Source of the DNA: an uncultured Oscillibacter sp.
Lineage (GTDB): Bacteria > Bacillota > Clostridia > Oscillospirales > Oscillospiraceae
Length of the DNA stretch: 7,049 nucleotides
NCBI GenBank assembly: GCA_946530565.1
Contig: CAMNAE010000078.1
Location: 1 to 7,049, forward strand
Direction: 5' to 3'
Part shown: positions 5,987-7,049 of the stretch, in pieces
Position numbering within the stretch: the first letter of the stretch is position 1
How the letters are laid out: the number at the start of each line of letters is the position of its first letter
Position numbers and translations under genes: made by a program
The notes under the pieces: generated by a model
What the model was told of the DNA's origin: nothing
Seen by the model: only the letters and a program-made list of their open reading frames with translations
Databases searched by the model: none

Positions 5987-7049
5987 ATGCCCCGTATCTA
6001 TGAAATGGACAGCCACCTTGCCGACCTGATCGCGGCCGGTGAGGTCGTCGAACGCCCGGCGAGCGTCGTCAAGGAGCTCGTTGAAAACGCGATCGACGCC
6101 GGCAGCAGTGCGATCTCCGTCGAGATCCGCCGCGGCGGCATGGGCCTCATCTCCGTGCGTGACAACGGCTGCGGCATCGCCCCCGAGGATCTGCCGACCG
6201 CCTTTTTGCGCCACGCGACGAGCAAACTGCGCACGGAAGCAGACCTCGCGGCGATCGGCACGCTCGGCTTTCGCGGCGAGGCGCTCGCGGCGATCAGCGC
6301 GGTGAGCCGCATCGAGATCGTGACCCGCACGCAGGACGCCGTGGCCGCGAGCCGCCTTCGGCTCGAGGGCGGTGTGCCCGGCGCCGTTGAGGAGTGCGGC
6401 GCGCCGGTCGGCACCGGCATCGCCGTGCGCGATCTCTTCTACAACACGCCCGCGCGCTTGAAATTCATGCGCAAGGACAGCGCCGAGACCGCCGCGGTCT
6501 CCGGACTCATGCAGCACCTTGCGCTCTCCCACCCCGAGATCTCCTTCCGTCTCTTCAAAGACGGCGAGGAGGTGCTCCACACGCCCGGCGACGGGAAGCT
6601 CCGCTCCGCGGTCTATGCCGCCTGCGGCCGGGACTTCACGAAGACTCTGCTCGAGGTCGCGGGCAGCGGCGGTGAGATCGGCGTTTCCGGCTTCATCACC
6701 GCCCCTGCGAACAGCCGCGGCTCCCGCTCGATGCAGATGTTCTTTGTGAACGGGCGGTACATCAAGTCCCAGCTTTTGACCGTTGCCCTCGAAGAGGCCT
6801 ACCGCAACCAGCTCATGAAGGGCCGCTTCCCCGGCTGCGTTCTCATGCTCACACTGCCGCACGGCGCGGTCGACGTGAACGTCCACCCGGCCAAGACCGA
6901 GGTGAAGTTCGCCCGTGAGCGCGACGTCTTCAACGCGCTCTACCACGCGGCGCTCTCGGCGCTCGAGGCGGGCACCGCTCCGGGTGCGCCGAACGCTCCG
7001 GCCGGCGCACCGCAGAAAAGCGAGGGCTTTTTCAAAAGCATGTCCGCCG
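5987..7049 (+). CDS. mutL: DNA mismatch repair protein MutL, N-terminal part (3' end outside window)
   Basis: MutL is the ATP-driven matchmaker that couples MutS recognition to strand removal. The 354 visible codons have no stop and run off the right edge; full proteins are about 600-700 residues. The N-terminal GHKL ATPase is complete: AAGEVVERPASVVKELVENA with general base E30 and Mg ligand N34, DNGCGI (59-64), RHATSK (75-80), GFRGEAL (94-100) and YNTPARLKF. In the second subdomain, FFVNGRYI and VHPAKTEVKF are seen, with the conserved ATP-contacting K303. From about residue 335 a Pro/Ala/Gly-rich linker begins (GAPNAPAGAP). The C-terminal dimerisation and endonuclease domain, with its DQHA-type metal motif, lies outside, so nuclease activity cannot be judged here, although Firmicute MutL usually has it. 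It follows mutS on the same strand after a 235-base gap, wider than the overlaps upstream. Confidence 0.97.
   Translation, partial: MPRIYEMDSHLADLIAAGEVVERPASVVKELVENAIDAGSSAISVEIRRGGMGLISVRDNGCGIAPEDLPTAFLRHATSKLRTEADLAAIGTLGFRGEALAAISAVSRIEIVTRTQDAVAASRLRLEGGVPGAVEECGAPVGTGIAVRDLFYNTPARLKFMRKDSAETAAVSGLMQHLALSHPEISFRLFKDGEEVLHTPGDGKLRSAVYAACGRDFTKTLLEVAGSGGEIGVSGFITAPANSRGSRSMQMFFVNGRYIKSQLLTVALEEAYRNQLMKGRFPGCVLMLTLPHGAVDVNVHPAKTEVKFARERDVFNALYHAALSALEAGTAPGAPNAPAGAPQKSEGFFKSMSA

Noticed and set aside
5971..6000. TTGACA (5971-5976) plus TATCTA (5995-6000) as a mutL promoter
   Set aside because: Transcription would start after the mutL start codon, so it cannot serve the gene from ATG 5987. 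TTGACA here is a chance junction of the repeat with the ribosome site.
5954..6946. Long minus-strand open frame (330 codons) opposite mutL
   Set aside because: It is the antisense shadow of the conserved MutL ATPase domain, with no motif of its own.

Overview
The window looks like a piece of a GC-rich Clostridia chromosome, most likely an Oscillospiraceae-type gut Firmicute. The evidence is the strong AGGAGG-type ribosome binding sites, the tight miaB-mutS-mutL gene order shared with Firmicutes, strongly GC-biased third codon positions, and an NspC-type polyamine gene. The genus cannot be fixed from the sequence alone.

Layout, all on the + strand. Bases 3-809 are the C-terminal three quarters of carboxynorspermidine decarboxylase (nspC), closed by a strong hairpin terminator (820-865). 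A new transcription unit starts at a recognisable promoter (911-938) with two inverted repeats in and just after it. Its first gene (979-1713) is a FadR-type (GntR/FCD) regulator. Its stop codon overlaps the start of miaB (1710-3146), the tRNA ms2i6A methylthiotransferase. The miaB stop in turn overlaps the GTG start of mutS (3139-5751), the mismatch-recognition ATPase. A 235-base gap (5752-5986) holds two tandem hairpins and an AT-rich repeat, and then mutL (5987 to the right edge, incomplete) begins behind a strong Shine-Dalgarno sequence.

How the genes fit together: MutS and MutL are partners in post-replicative DNA mismatch repair. MiaB matures tRNAs that read UNN codons; its place next to mutS is common in Firmicutes. 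The less usual part is the metabolite- or metal-sensing FadR-type regulator, which is translationally coupled to miaB at the head of the unit and probably controls its own promoter. nspC is separated by the terminator and belongs to an upstream polyamine operon.

No novel multi-gene system, mobile element, CRISPR array or RNA gene is visible. The points most worth a second look are the regulator and operator arrangement, a marked codon-context rule (Glu is GAA before Lys/Asn codons, GAG elsewhere), and the repeat-like insertion between mutS and mutL.
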